This document shows positions 51,001 to 57,100 of a stretch of DNA of 64,000 nucleotides, piece after piece. Origin of the DNA: an uncultured Prevotella sp. (lineage in GTDB: Bacteria > Bacteroidota > Bacteroidia > Bacteroidales > Bacteroidaceae); contig CAKQDG010000002.1 in NCBI GenBank assembly GCA_934219025.1, positions 11,621 through 75,620 on the forward strand, given 5' to 3'. The notes beneath the pieces are model-generated. The model searched no databases. It saw only the letters and a program-made list of their open reading frames with translations, and was not told where the DNA came from. The stretch's first letter is position 1; each line of letters begins with the position of its first letter. The position numbers and the translations under genes are program-made.

Positions 51001-52609
51001 TTACGGAGGAAGCAACATGGACACCTACGTTCATGATACAAAGACTACGGCTATCGACTTCACGTGTCAAAATGATTTGAGTAGAGCTGTTGGCATGACA
51101 GAGAATACAAATAGAGCCAATGCCATATTCTATCCGCCGGTGGACGACAATGCCATGGTTTTCCATGGATTGAATGTCAAAGAAGGTGTTACACAAAATC
51201 TCTTGGTATATACTGCAGGAAACAGCAGTGACGACGACAATGACACTGAGGCTTATGACATTGCCTACAAAACTCTTGCCTACAACGAAAAGACGAAGGA
51301 GGCGATTATCAGCGGACATCATATCGTGGAGGATGAAGAGAACAACTTCTCTACTACCCTACTCCACCTCGTGGAGCGTGCTTCTGACGACAACAACAGC
51401 GAAGGAGAGACCTGCGAGAACAACGACTTCTGTGCTCCGATCGCCTTCTCGGTGACAAACCGCGCCTGGTACACACGTAAGCCTCTAAACTATGCAGAGG
51501 ATAAAACCGGAGCATGGGAGGGTATCTGTCTGCCGTTTACGGTAAACAAGGCGGAGACTTCTCTCAATGGCGAGATTACCCATTTCTATGGCACGCCTGG
51601 CGAAGGTGAAATTGCTGACCCAGTAACAAACATCCACACTCTGCACCATGAATATTGGCTGCGAGGACTAGTGGACGTTAAAACAGAAAGCGGCAAGGCC
51701 ACTGCTACCTATCAGCGACCGGGGGCTGCCGGCAGCACTGCCGACGGAACGTCAATCACCAATGGAGGCTCACCGCTCTTCGCCCCTGTAGATAAGGATG
51801 GTAAATCTCTGTGCGAAGCCGTTTCCTACGTATTCGACAATCCGTTCTTTATCAACAATTACGGTGATCGCCTGTATAATAAAACGGACAATCCTTACTA
51901 CGCTGACTCTCACACTTACAGCGACTATCTGCTGCAGGTTGCCAACGTGCCGTACATCGTGAGGTTCCCTGGAGAACAGTACTACGAGTTCGATCTCTCA
52001 AGTGCATTCTACAACAACATCACGGCAAAGAAGGTTGCGGCACAAACCGTTACATTCAATGCATACGGGCCGGAGAACGAAAATGCCGGCAAATATGGTA
52101 CAGGCGAGATTAATATCCCTGTAACTTCGGCAAAGGACATGGCAACTACAACCGATAACGGTTTCTCTCATCATGGCGTGTATGTTGCAACAAATGTGGC
52201 AAGTCAGGAGATATACGGAATGAACGCCGATGGTACAGCTTTCGACGATGCCTCTACCCTATCCACCGTCATGCCGTTCCGAACATATATGACAATGGCT
52301 GCCTCTAGAGCCAAGACTCGCTCTGCCGTGCCATCGGTTATCAATATTGCCGAACCTGCAGGCATAGACAAGATTTCTCCAGACTTGGACAGCAATGATG
52401 AGGATAGCGATAATGCAAATAGCTTCAGCGTTCGTCCTATCGGCAACCATCGTGTTAGCATAGAGAGCACGCAAGCAATGCTGCTCGATGTCTATACTGC
52501 CGCCGGTCAGCTATTCCGCAAGCTCGACATTCAGCCGGGCACCGCTACATATAGCGGTTTCCCGTCTGGTTTGTATATCTTCGGCAAGACAAAGGTAGCA
52601 GTTGAATAA
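36008..52609 (+). CDS. Giant 5,533-residue secreted repeat protein
   Basis: This 16.6-kb uninterrupted gene encodes a secreted protein with a signal peptide (cleavage after STAAQ near residue 27). Residues about 40-290 and 450-690 are GLUG-like modules (TAEQLAYFAAQV, FAGVFNGNGCTISN, MQLAKLARDVNNA, GKFDGNGHAIRNLHM). From about residue 1375 to 3745 there is a long array of short Gly-rich repeats of the form I/V-Y/F-G-G-G (IYGGGNLA, VFGGGYG), each followed by a strand such as TNVSL, probably a parallel beta-helix or solenoid. Later parts carry YYCAVPRYYTY-type and CLPFTVNKA blocks. The last 85 residues (SVRPIGNHRVSIES, LDVYTAAGQLFRKL, GLYIFGKTKV) resemble a type IX secretion sorting domain. It is a probable surface adhesin or matrix protein; function unknown. 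REP-like hairpins occur in frame at 41797 and 50737. Confidence 0.8.
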   Translation: MKIHSIHIKLFILISILFAYVQSTAAQSGDWSNYKASGYESGSGTEADPYVIKTAEQLAYFAAQVTAGNDLTANVELRSSIDLGAHYWVPIGDRGASAVRPANEFAGVFNGNGCTISNMTVDFSSGVNNGLFSQLKEGCIVRNINFENAKLFCTSLTGVTHRMGVVAGATYGTSAVPSIENISIRNSSIKAEKNVVQPHHFLVGGIMGGLFHQTNIKNCYMDVDIDLSLVSYSSTSKAYIAQAVAGVDGGTGNPSLTLKNVYSVGKQTLISQMNYPNVGTMVGWNPNKVLLTECYYKNVPTDKNGNALSLVDASHKNGEQKTEDYSDGFVTLANGNLGDNLQSWKISSSKPKVIAKYISVKQSHEGHTSKTIKVSIDNDDDNDTYTYEWTYERDKTYTANGKSIDIDCYNKTINGSVKVMNGTSLVNEAAFTISPLQYSVDLYADVFYSGGNGSKESPYIISNDMQLAKLARDVNNAGVEGVYKNVYFKLDKDIDLSSALWLPIGSSITSNLHYFMGKFDGNGHAIRNLHMFWKPYAGTWGDWGLFSQLRGASADEAGFCSVSNFILDNVLIEKETGASYSGSGINLGTVAGEAYKYSEISNIIVKNAKITDNDETYTTSGIEYRVGGMVGNINNNDVYRIFNLSTDADIQILKNVNTNKAKAYVGGAFGRFNLVSSYNHAYRIYPTNIYVHGPIIANSGRYVYRGSIASGITSQPSAEQASTWYYANGMDIMNTRDENNGNQKSLDEFASTFVLQNNNFIGEEEVLDKAAWMYGKDSGFYFGKTRIKLERGENDILTAETQTGNIAKEKYFWYVSSDRKTWNKVESTETAPQPCNPFTLAHKTDNQYVYAELADGSSRSNYILVSGINITATIENIDDKSYEVTITHNIPEWTSNDNLVIDYQWVKNGENVGANQATYSPESIQASDKISCHVIVKDKQGIILLDKWVYKTTVVYLCPIGVSVGGHSYEKGTDNVDDKTWGFSPDKPMQTWWGAYKKLADNASWDENVIVLMGESPKQYTDSITKGFPITANYYGNVLALTKERWEAGTKDSPLFKNTTITSTWKNTNYDGTIVIGGGDIGLPLWGDTKFENITFSGKNQGSSYYIIYCQYNNLEMGKGIKMTEFNASPSYGTVDGANTTNLQIFGGLLSDGRFVPLNNAENIEKMEKSMPHGKEGFSMNFKSGYYSVICAGGRQKYTISQEGKQQNGVMGTPNQPVKCTITMDIDRDFNDKNKATYSDYDAGIILAGNHEGAMYADVDIIIRSGHVGRLVNGSLGNKNDFSFVYPVGSNNWIYAPNNSYMGRANILLDPEKSENNKNEEKNKRIIVTELYGGGTGRGFTNSQIINNPFYGLSTVTINGGTFKMLPENNTSEKNYVGIFGAGAGGTNGIGDDKNHTQDDRIPYWNDDNTVMLYGKYDTAKNKLISYRCYNADTKTYTYVDPLNTSTKIIINDGQFGESEKKQIDGIYGGGSGYMSRSLWSDTSGEPNTNGGNIYGLEGKTVATITINGGDFYCKKGIFAGGRGTNYYFTENAYGGSQHQSSYTDLGKTYGNVELNINGGMFHCSVFGGGYGVADAALNGDKSKVATLKNMARVYGKSTVNINGGTFYKNIYGGGDMAVTEYYGKDAATNVTIGDKADIRGSVFGGGNGRKYGAGFDNIDNETLLPDSVGKVIGNTNVTFVGDMQQAPTVYGDIYGGGNLARVEGNTDVNLYAANFAGQIFGGGKGLLYDNGTENEGKVRNSADVLGNTNVSLAKDENENNKDDESKKDETYSINVIWDKVWSESRNDVLIWGSAGTEDLFFKNGKYVNPHNIYGGGNLACRVGNYTKDENGVETLKENTGKATVTVLKGMTPFSLLKTQEWKQSYTDNDNPHFYVFGGGYGKNTSVGSTEVTVNVEGDYGIYDAETDDDTDQLAKDHDNNFGDTDNSLFDGDSSTVAKKSRKARKANKAIAKEKSTIPVFDNTKGIPNFTILGVMGGGYSGIVNGDTKVTVDGQTFLHRVYGGGFGDPESVENNTTGQVKGNTEVYVQGAKTYGDVFGGGAGVAPKTADGIHFTDVARVIGTTKVEVSDDANVYGKVFGGGDMANVGEKTTQDYSIAASSVSTLDENNNGAFLGYEAKDYRSFVNIIGGNVYGEVFGGGKGLTKAKATEYYNVGRINGNTLVHVTDSKPGADFDDADNIKPYVWNRIYGGCAYGTVDGNTLVHIEGGMLGLNIFGGGYGDVKINSDKKENDQTSGASTSMDILQQVLGKKDTEGNGTYANILGNTKVQIDGGSWIWNQIADINGNKLKWTAADEENGKVCDDYIEFRKIAFAMQDASTADNATLMKLKNIIQKISTDKSTKEFFDIKTLSFKKNHNIFGGGNRACYVGTYTNSSADNMLSEAPVNGTGEAEVVINHSPLTDIPDSKGNLISLLDNTTLQGFCWVLANSNTAHPQFSVFGAGYGANTKVGNAYVYMQPGARSNTEGTDAIAIDGKKMRYLNQHTDGERYRTFVNRLADDFLKISKDDKKLYYGSADGTDNDPKTYQRYRTSRMAWELGVPNSTFFEIHGGGFSGYVVGNTYVETDCQLTCRNIYGAGLGHVPYGDIIEGTKYDFGSIGGNSKVFVKSGYVARNVYGGGAGIESVRVSAQSIVDFEAKSGEIVDFPDMARVNKKAEVNVYGEDIESTNSIIDRTQIFGSVYGGGDVANVGTEDMKAEAQQIGHEAYFTPQNYTSLVNIRGGAIFSQIFAGGNGRKASQCNDYTKLGSIYGNSCIVIDRPAPGMTYPYYDEEKGEWKNPSDGNMQHPGTGVNEKIIPHIFNRIYGGCENGTIYGNTIISINDGYLGHNIFGGGWGSCDTLTVDNTEVVETTSADVTGNTNMLIVGGQVLLTSYWNPDKRFWEPSTIIGDKIYSPQYNPSARKFHINHNIYGGGNAACVVGEKDSDGKTVENSGNTYLTMVRGLLYDTTEVLSGQTNDKKFFERDEWKEVYEKVGSPHFGIFGGGYGENTTILADTHVNVQMQGHGSIKDFGDLEKGNEYKHFLSGYSVMDIVGGGYAGKVVGNTHILGGGGVFCRRMFGGGFYNSVSSTNVEVKAIDCHDIFGGGLMGDVEKNTSVTIGYQKDETPENGFSNKDIFIHGDVYGGNDVSGYVNVVLDTQGYFADNEGNGTAINIYGGKIDGNVYGAGNGDYLYALDQKGHTQVTVNEHYPLNPKDPNSETEPLVYTVPMRETMPSYKAASDAAKIVNINSWRPLTNKVVINIKGNSESDRVVIKGEVYGGGNSATVQKVQKVQKRNVKASANEGFIRFNIGSHVNIKSMFMGCNGDALFTTSEDNNFMNKFQKLNGDIDDYSKELNLGDTIDWKNDPSNKGISTLYLSTKNDDRPTVYPHLLDLYFQPVETDIQASLTWATDLSDCTIGTFCCGGNRGNMNVYPDADGNAFEYTFPEGLTIIDKIVGGCNNANYDYKGKVSHEGGYLLGLAHSVKPFIKLNIKNKFNPYNKNGAYYGGNVYGGCYKTGTVRGDISINLVSDMLDGKSKEMLEKSNELISTTPEYSALNVYGAGYGMESYVYGNTNISVADGIICDVPSTSDDGVFNHSGTSANFVYGGGQQGNVIGMTNVDIYNGHIFKAVTGGSYSGYVWGSTQVKVGYPKYYKVHPDNYQSGRYILARADKNNQYIDREGKTKDGALRTDLASETIKQSINLITDDIISQAVYEDIVAKYDSISNREIDITNEKSKYFQEIPAATPSVGWNNINIQIGEAVYGGGYSVGQGTSVLANATTVLKFTPKYNIDNAFTTNDKHIEELKNLPGGTTAGFGGNTTVLVGDRTTSSEASSSDASTDRDHITISHQNMKVVTLADGTDLYGYYYKDKSNNYRYISVQDTYFYGKGHTHPDEQNVYDDNFYQYDSEGGIFGDGHQSYAQGFRSADLTGYGFAGSTVTSSKIINTFQRLDILRLEDNCFNVLGARDYATNATNKTPYSIARVGEIQMHAVNVEYDTDGKLQKKNIKRARNYMGLANNIHYVGAITSDVVFNNEMWRDSTGLVPTSGAFVGKTYQQVKQYYIDDYFKGTNNPDKKGIVSFFQMRNDGTSKNMIGIASGYALKIQGVQETYDTNHKVEDNIYYGPVYGVIEMNLIDVRPDEGGGYVYADNVHKRSNDSKSDFLETTGNFVFPYTAKEGHFIVDDCFPTGYVNLKTDDPDTKEDVHYWYVTGFNYYYNAHITGYTYKDHLTFNSDNSDGLTVLSGLIAGQEVEVFNWKMRSGHKNNKDEYSCDLENRNYSDDAKDIDNNPVKGHYSLYLGAAKENTYSDPVKVKDKNERGFAVKLPMNEDNTGSITYINKTLPSSLVDDAKITFQLRDSVNNTTSDYFAKHLAEKCQATLVLKAPALKKVKNEDGTEIVEQIISNIGASVFYTKDGNDYVPVESGHNNHLQEGITYYIKNGIAEEFTPVDPNEIYLRDDKEESGYKRVKITDVDVDEPVYYCAVPRYYTYTVYLTIEYVLGPTIEGNITIENCALPGEMIRIKKNEVSIKGDQSFSANGYYWRIGRCKKDDKGKLSFVDDTDWQVGNVAEGYDSYKQGEKEGFGVFKDCFYDKTEDYLDIPAYYYLNGYGVQLGITMNGLDKIFPVDMQPSDTLVVHNYHKMDPGQTGVHLQLEKAIARAHTEKDFAEPRIYISDQKDLTAFINFVDTIGTGKDGGYVKDDKEYVKLGAKKTGDIWEPALYEVPRYGANAQFIIQNDMNIATDYDGTSHTDFAGTAHGNGHVISGLKSGRCLFNSISGNVYNLGLTSGKISNMQSVDGKIKNYHCCYEYSPVTIGNTSIPVVYRMDGTLNTDYTAADFRSGRVAYDLNEYYLRARYSNNKTNKEDMTALKYLYDYYENGDYQYAHRSDNITGRVTGITYLRIGKDSDLPNYGQAATRHDQSHKIDKARQVSSSDGVSTPVVYEPLFNDNHEEGAKEEMNDFLFWGQSLQSTPANTPTTIGYQQYKDNVYAHQLNYMTNRVYRTAGYYGNTKLDAFHYNAYNYGGSNMDTYVHDTKTTAIDFTCQNDLSRAVGMTENTNRANAIFYPPVDDNAMVFHGLNVKEGVTQNLLVYTAGNSSDDDNDTEAYDIAYKTLAYNEKTKEAIISGHHIVEDEENNFSTTLLHLVERASDDNNSEGETCENNDFCAPIAFSVTNRAWYTRKPLNYAEDKTGAWEGICLPFTVNKAETSLNGEITHFYGTPGEGEIADPVTNIHTLHHEYWLRGLVDVKTESGKATATYQRPGAAGSTADGTSITNGGSPLFAPVDKDGKSLCEAVSYVFDNPFFINNYGDRLYNKTDNPYYADSHTYSDYLLQVANVPYIVRFPGEQYYEFDLSSAFYNNITAKKVAAQTVTFNAYGPENENAGKYGTGEINIPVTSAKDMATTTDNGFSHHGVYVATNVASQEIYGMNADGTAFDDASTLSTVMPFRTYMTMAASRAKTRSAVPSVINIAEPAGIDKISPDLDSNDEDSDNANSFSVRPIGNHRVSIESTQAMLLDVYTAAGQLFRKLDIQPGTATYSGFPSGLYIFGKTKVAVE
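41797..41819 (+). repeat. REP-like hairpin inside the giant gene (1)
   Basis: Outer stem CGACGG/CCGTCG (41797-41802/41814-41819), inner stem CGA/TCG, loop TTCT and a bulged A: the architecture of hairpin A with a compensated inner stem. It encodes DGDSSTVA and is followed by a Lys/Arg-rich stretch. Confidence 0.6.
42308..42321 (+). repeat. Possible degenerate REP-like hairpin in the giant gene
   Basis: AGCGT-TTCT-ACGCT forms a 5-base stem with the family's loop, encoding part of SSVSTL. The outer stem is missing, so this may be chance. Confidence 0.3.
50729..50760 (+). repeat. REP-like hairpin inside the giant gene (2)
   Basis: Outer stem CGACGG/CCGTTG (50737-50742/50754-50759, one G-T), inner GT/AC, loop TTCA and bulged C, preceded by TCCTCGT as in hairpin A. 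It encodes SSSDGVSTPVV, nearly identical to the peptide encoded by the copy in the second fimbrillin gene. Confidence 0.68.
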
Positions 52610-52626
52610 ATAAGGAATAAAAACTT

Positions 52627-52653
52627 GTGCTTCGGCGTTTCCACGCCGTTGCC
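52627..52653 (+). repeat. REP-like hairpin D, directly upstream of the RAYT gene
   Basis: GTGC then CGGCGT/ACGCCG (52633-52638/52643-52648) around loop TTCC. It closely matches hairpin B (33348-33375) and ends 20 bases before the transposase ATG. Confidence 0.75.
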
Positions 52654-52672
52654 CTTTAAAAAAGGAAATAAC

Positions 52673-54118
52673 ATGGCAACGCCCAATAATCCCCCTGTAC
52701 ACAAGCGCCCCGAGTATATCGAGGGCATAGGTTGGCGCTATCCTATTGAACATCGTATGACGCGCTGGCCACAATGGAAAGATAGCCATAAACCTGGCAC
52801 ATATATGTTCACTCTCAACATCAACGGTGGACAGAAAGTGCTTGGCAGTCTTGCCGGCACAAGCAGTGCTGTCTATAAGTGGATGAAAGAACACCCTGAA
52901 GAAGTAACGGCATCAAGCAGCGATGCTTTATACTATCGACATGCCCTGTTGGGAACAAGGGCAATGCCCTTTGTTTTGCCGGAGAAAGCAGGAAGCAGCT
53001 GCTATCTGCAGCAGCATGCGTCAGGCGTTGAAACGCTGACACATAAGGATGGTGCGAATAATAATGATAATAATGTTGTATCCTCGTGTGCCAGTGTTCC
53101 AGCATACTCGTGTGGCAGCGTTCCCACGCCTGCCACACCCAGCAACAAGCCCCGCACTCACTTCCCCCTCGAAGCCCTGTCGCAGCCCGATGCTCCCCAC
53201 ATCATTCTCAGCCCCTTGGGAGAAAGGGTAAAAGAATGTTTGGAAAACATGCCACATGCCATTCCACAGATTGATTTAGTATGTTATGCCATAATGCCTA
53301 ACCATATTCATTTTATTGTGGCTGTTAGGAGCAAGATGCAACGCAGCATAAAAATGATAATTCGTTCCTTTATGAGTATGACATCAAATATTATGCACAG
53401 GATGATAAAGGAAGGGACAGTAAAATGGAGTAACGAAAATACCGTATCGCAAAAAGACAGAGGCGACAAAGATGCACCTTTATGGAAACCTGGAAGTTGT
53501 GTCGGCATCTGCCAAACCTACCAAAAACTCCACACCCGCATCGGCTACGTCCTCGAGAACCCGTCCTTCAGCATCCTCGAAAGCGAACGCCCTTATTTCA
53601 TGGAGCGCACCATGCGGCTCACCATAGCCAGCAGAGAATACTGTACCTATGGCAACATCCTCCTCTTGAAGGAGCCAGACCGCATGCAAGTGTTCTGCCA
53701 TAGGAAGCACTCTATAACAAACGAGCCTTACCATTTGACTCAGGATTTTTTGAATGAGAAACAAGTCATTCTTGATGCCTCTGCCAATGGTGTAGTAATA
53801 GTTACTTCTGGTATCTCTCCTGGTGAACAAGACCTCATGTGGACAGTACTAAAAGGTGGCGGAAACGTCATTAATATACAGAAGGATGAAATACCAATTA
53901 ACGACAAATGGCATCCTGACAAGGAGCGTCGGCTTTACTGTTCGCAAGGCAATCTTCTCGTTCTCTCCGTCAAGGATCTCCCCCATCAGACCTTCCACGA
54001 TAGATGGGGATACAAAATCCCGATGGACACTAAATATGCCAAGTTCCATTTGCTCAACTTCGTGGCGGAGGAGATTTGCAGGGAAGGTATTGAGCATGAA
54101 GTGAGAATGGCGATATAA
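52673..54118 (+). CDS. REP-associated tyrosine transposase (RAYT, Y1/HUH) with extra C-terminal domain
   Basis: With the ATG at 52673 the protein has 481 residues. GTYMFTLNING (residues 42-52) and CYAIMPNHIHFIV with the HUH motif HIH at 211-213 are those of IS200-like Y1 transposases; Tyr292 in GYVLENP is the likely catalytic tyrosine. About 110 residues between these blocks are extra for the family and contain three REP-like palindromes in frame. After residue 300 a second domain follows (SREYCTYGNILLLKE, VVIVTSGISPGEQDLM, LKGGGNVINIQ) that looks like a Rossmann-type, DprA/SLOG-like fold; this is a by-eye judgement. RAYTs nick and join single-stranded REP DNA. A REP-like hairpin stands directly upstream; no insertion sequence ends were found. 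Confidence 0.85.
   Translation: MATPNNPPVHKRPEYIEGIGWRYPIEHRMTRWPQWKDSHKPGTYMFTLNINGGQKVLGSLAGTSSAVYKWMKEHPEEVTASSSDALYYRHALLGTRAMPFVLPEKAGSSCYLQQHASGVETLTHKDGANNNDNNVVSSCASVPAYSCGSVPTPATPSNKPRTHFPLEALSQPDAPHIILSPLGERVKECLENMPHAIPQIDLVCYAIMPNHIHFIVAVRSKMQRSIKMIIRSFMSMTSNIMHRMIKEGTVKWSNENTVSQKDRGDKDAPLWKPGSCVGICQTYQKLHTRIGYVLENPSFSILESERPYFMERTMRLTIASREYCTYGNILLLKEPDRMQVFCHRKHSITNEPYHLTQDFLNEKQVILDASANGVVIVTSGISPGEQDLMWTVLKGGGNVINIQKDEIPINDKWHPDKERRLYCSQGNLLVLSVKDLPHQTFHDRWGYKIPMDTKYAKFHLLNFVAEEICREGIEHEVRMAI
53017..53043 (-). repeat. REP-like hairpin inside the RAYT gene (minus orientation)
   Basis: Read on the minus strand: outer stem TGTGTCAG/CTGACGCA, inner stem CGT/ACG, loop TTCA and bulged C, the same plan as hairpin A with a different outer stem. 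It encodes ASGVETLTH on the plus strand. Confidence 0.62.
53086..53107 (+). repeat. Diverged REP-like sequence in the RAYT gene
   Basis: GTGTGC at 53086-53091 pairs with GCATAC at 53102-53107 (one G-T). TCCTCGT precedes it as in hairpin A, but the inner stem is lost. Confidence 0.4.
53110..53138 (+). repeat. REP-like hairpin inside the RAYT gene, 9-bp stem
   Basis: Outer stem GTGTGGCAG/CTGCCACAC is perfect over 9 bases (53110-53118/53130-53138), inner stem CGT/ACG, loop TCCC and bulged C. It encodes CGSVPTPATP in frame. Confidence 0.7.
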
Positions 54119-54175
54119 AAAGAGAAACTATTTACACAACGATATATAAACAATGAAATAAAAAACTCTCGATAT

Positions 54176-57100
54176 ATGAAAACTAACAACAAGACATTTA
54201 GCAAAGAGTTACTACATACCGTCATGATGATAATCTTGATGGGATGGACGAATGTGGCGTGGGCGGGAAGTGACCCGATAGTGGCGAAGTGGGACTTTGC
54301 TAATAGCAAGGGTGCTAATATAAAAATTGAAAAGAAAACAGGTGAACTGGCAGCTTTTGAAATGACTCCTACAGATGCTACACCAATAGAACTGTATATA
54401 GATGCAAGTTCTGGAAAGTTTGATTATCAGACAACCAAGAAACGTGTTCAATTTAACAAGGTAACAATCGTTAGAGTTCCTGTTGTTTCCACAAAAGATG
54501 TTGTTGAAGTAAAGACTACAAAACCTACAGACTCTAGTAGACCGTCAAAATTCATTACTATTGGCGGGAATGAAGCAACAGAGGAAACAACATCATATAG
54601 AGCCAAAGCTTCAGACGTAGAACAAGGATATGTAGAAATAAAAGCTGTCGGGATTGATGGTTCCTCCACGACGAATACTTATCTCTATTATCTCTCCGTA
54701 ACCCAGTATCCTCCTGTCTACGAGGAGAAGTGTTTGTATTCTACGGATTTTCAGGATTGGAACAACGTCAGTTCAAAAGATACAGAACAGGAAGTAAACA
54801 AGAATCAAAGCGGTTTGGCACTGACTACAATCGATGGACAACCGCTGTCGGTTTATCTCCGAAATACTTCTGTAAAATATGATGGGCATAAAGATGATAA
54901 ACCTGCTTGGTATAATAATGAAGGACGAGACTTTACCGTTACCGATGGTTGGATGTTATCTGACAAAAAAGAGAATGCTTACGCAAGAATCTCCGAATTG
55001 AAGAACGTTACAAAGATTATATATATACAGACAGCAACAGGTAACGACCGAGGCTGGGGACTAAAGGTTAAAGGTAAGGACGATGCAGACTGGAGAATCA
55101 TTTATGATACATACATAAATAATACACCTACGATAAATAATGCAACCGGAAACAGTAATGGTCAGAAGGTAGAAATAACAAAAGACACAGATGGCAATCC
55201 GCTCAATCTTACGGACGTTCAACTTATGTTCTACAGCCTTAATTCAGGTCAGAACGCATATATGGAGTCTTTTGAAATCTACGGCAACGTGGAAGTAAAG
55301 GAGGATGTGAATATCACCTATTACGACACCGATGGTACGACAGTGCTTGACAAGGAAACTGTATCGGCAAGCGAACCGCTTACGTTCATGGAGGGCATCG
55401 AGGATATGGTGACCGTTCCAAGCGGACAGAAATTCCGCGGATGGTTCGACGGCTCGGGGGCGAATGCCGAGAAAGTGCTTGAGGGATCAGAACTGTCGGT
55501 AGACCTCAGCCTCTTTGCCAAGGCAACACCAATAGAGGAGGCCACCGACGGCAGCTACTATGAATACGATATGACGAAAAGGAATTTCTATCAAGAAGAC
55601 CATGAACTGATAGATATAGCTGGCGGCGTATGGCACGACAACAAGCACGGCTGGAGCTTCAGCAAGGGCGGTACGATAAGACTGCAAGTGGCAGGCAAAG
55701 CCCATATCGACATGACGCTCTGCAACCAGAGCAAAGACGGCACGATAAGCGTTACCGACGGAAATGGCAATGATATAACCAATTTTGAATCAAAAGCCGC
55801 TACCGATGCCACAGTGCAAGGTATAGACTATACAGAAGGCACACCGACAACACTCACTATCAATATTCCAGCCGGAGCTTATATCCACGGACTGAACTTG
55901 TTCAACTTCGTGCCCGTATACCTTACCTTCGACTGTTCCGACAAGAATATACAAGGTACAGGACCAGACCCAATACTGTGTGAAGCCCTGACAGGTAAGG
56001 CAACAATGCCAGACCATACCCTTCTCTACCGCAAGGGATGGACCTTCAAGGGATGGACCGACGGTACAAATGTGTATAAATCCGGACAGGAATATGTATT
56101 CACCAAGAGCGTTACGCTAAAGCCCAAGATGGAGCTAAACGACATCGAACTGACCGATACCTACAAGCCAATCAAGGTGGTATGGCCATTCGACCATAGG
56201 GAAGCACCGGTAATAAATATCACTTCGAGCAGTACGGTAAAGACTCTGCCATACACCAAGACAGTGAAAGTTGAAGGCGAAGAGTATGATGTGACGATGG
56301 TGATAGATGCCACGAACGGAAAGATAGTCAATAACGACAGTCGTATCAACGACTTGAACAACGGGTCGAAAGGAGCCCAGGTAAACAACAAGACGCAGTT
56401 CACCATTCCTGCCGTTTACGGCATGACCGTCACCATACATGCATCAGACAAGATTGACGGCACATCGTCGAACAACGAGACATTCTTCGATAAAGATCCG
56501 GCATATGATGCAATAATACAGATTAGCGACGCTAACGGATATTCACTGAAAAACGGTACGGACAACGAGGACATATCCATCTCGTCAGACTATAAGACCC
56601 TCACCTTTACATATAAGGGCGACGCCAAGGAGGCTGTGATATTTATCGAGAAATCCGGTTCAAACAACCAATGGGGATTCTACAACGACATCACCGTAAC
56701 CTATCCCGTGTTGCCGAGCATAGACTTTATGTATATCATATCCAATATGAACCACGATAAGTATCCTAACGAGCGACCGATAAACGCCGGTAGAGCCACG
56801 GTTACTCTAAAGGACGCAGGAACGTCTCGCGACAATATCGGAATAAGGTATAAAAAGGGCGACGTGGTGAACATCAATGTGAAACCATACTACGGATACG
56901 AGTTTGACAACATAACAATCAACGGGACAACATATCAGTCGGACAACTTCGACTACACTGTTGTTGCCGAAAACAATATGGTGACAGTATCTTTCATGCG
57001 AAAGGAACTGCACAAAGTTACGGTAAAGTCTTCGGACATAACACTCGGTACAGTGTCTCTCTCTCCAAAATACGATAACTTCTATCAGGAAACACGCAAT

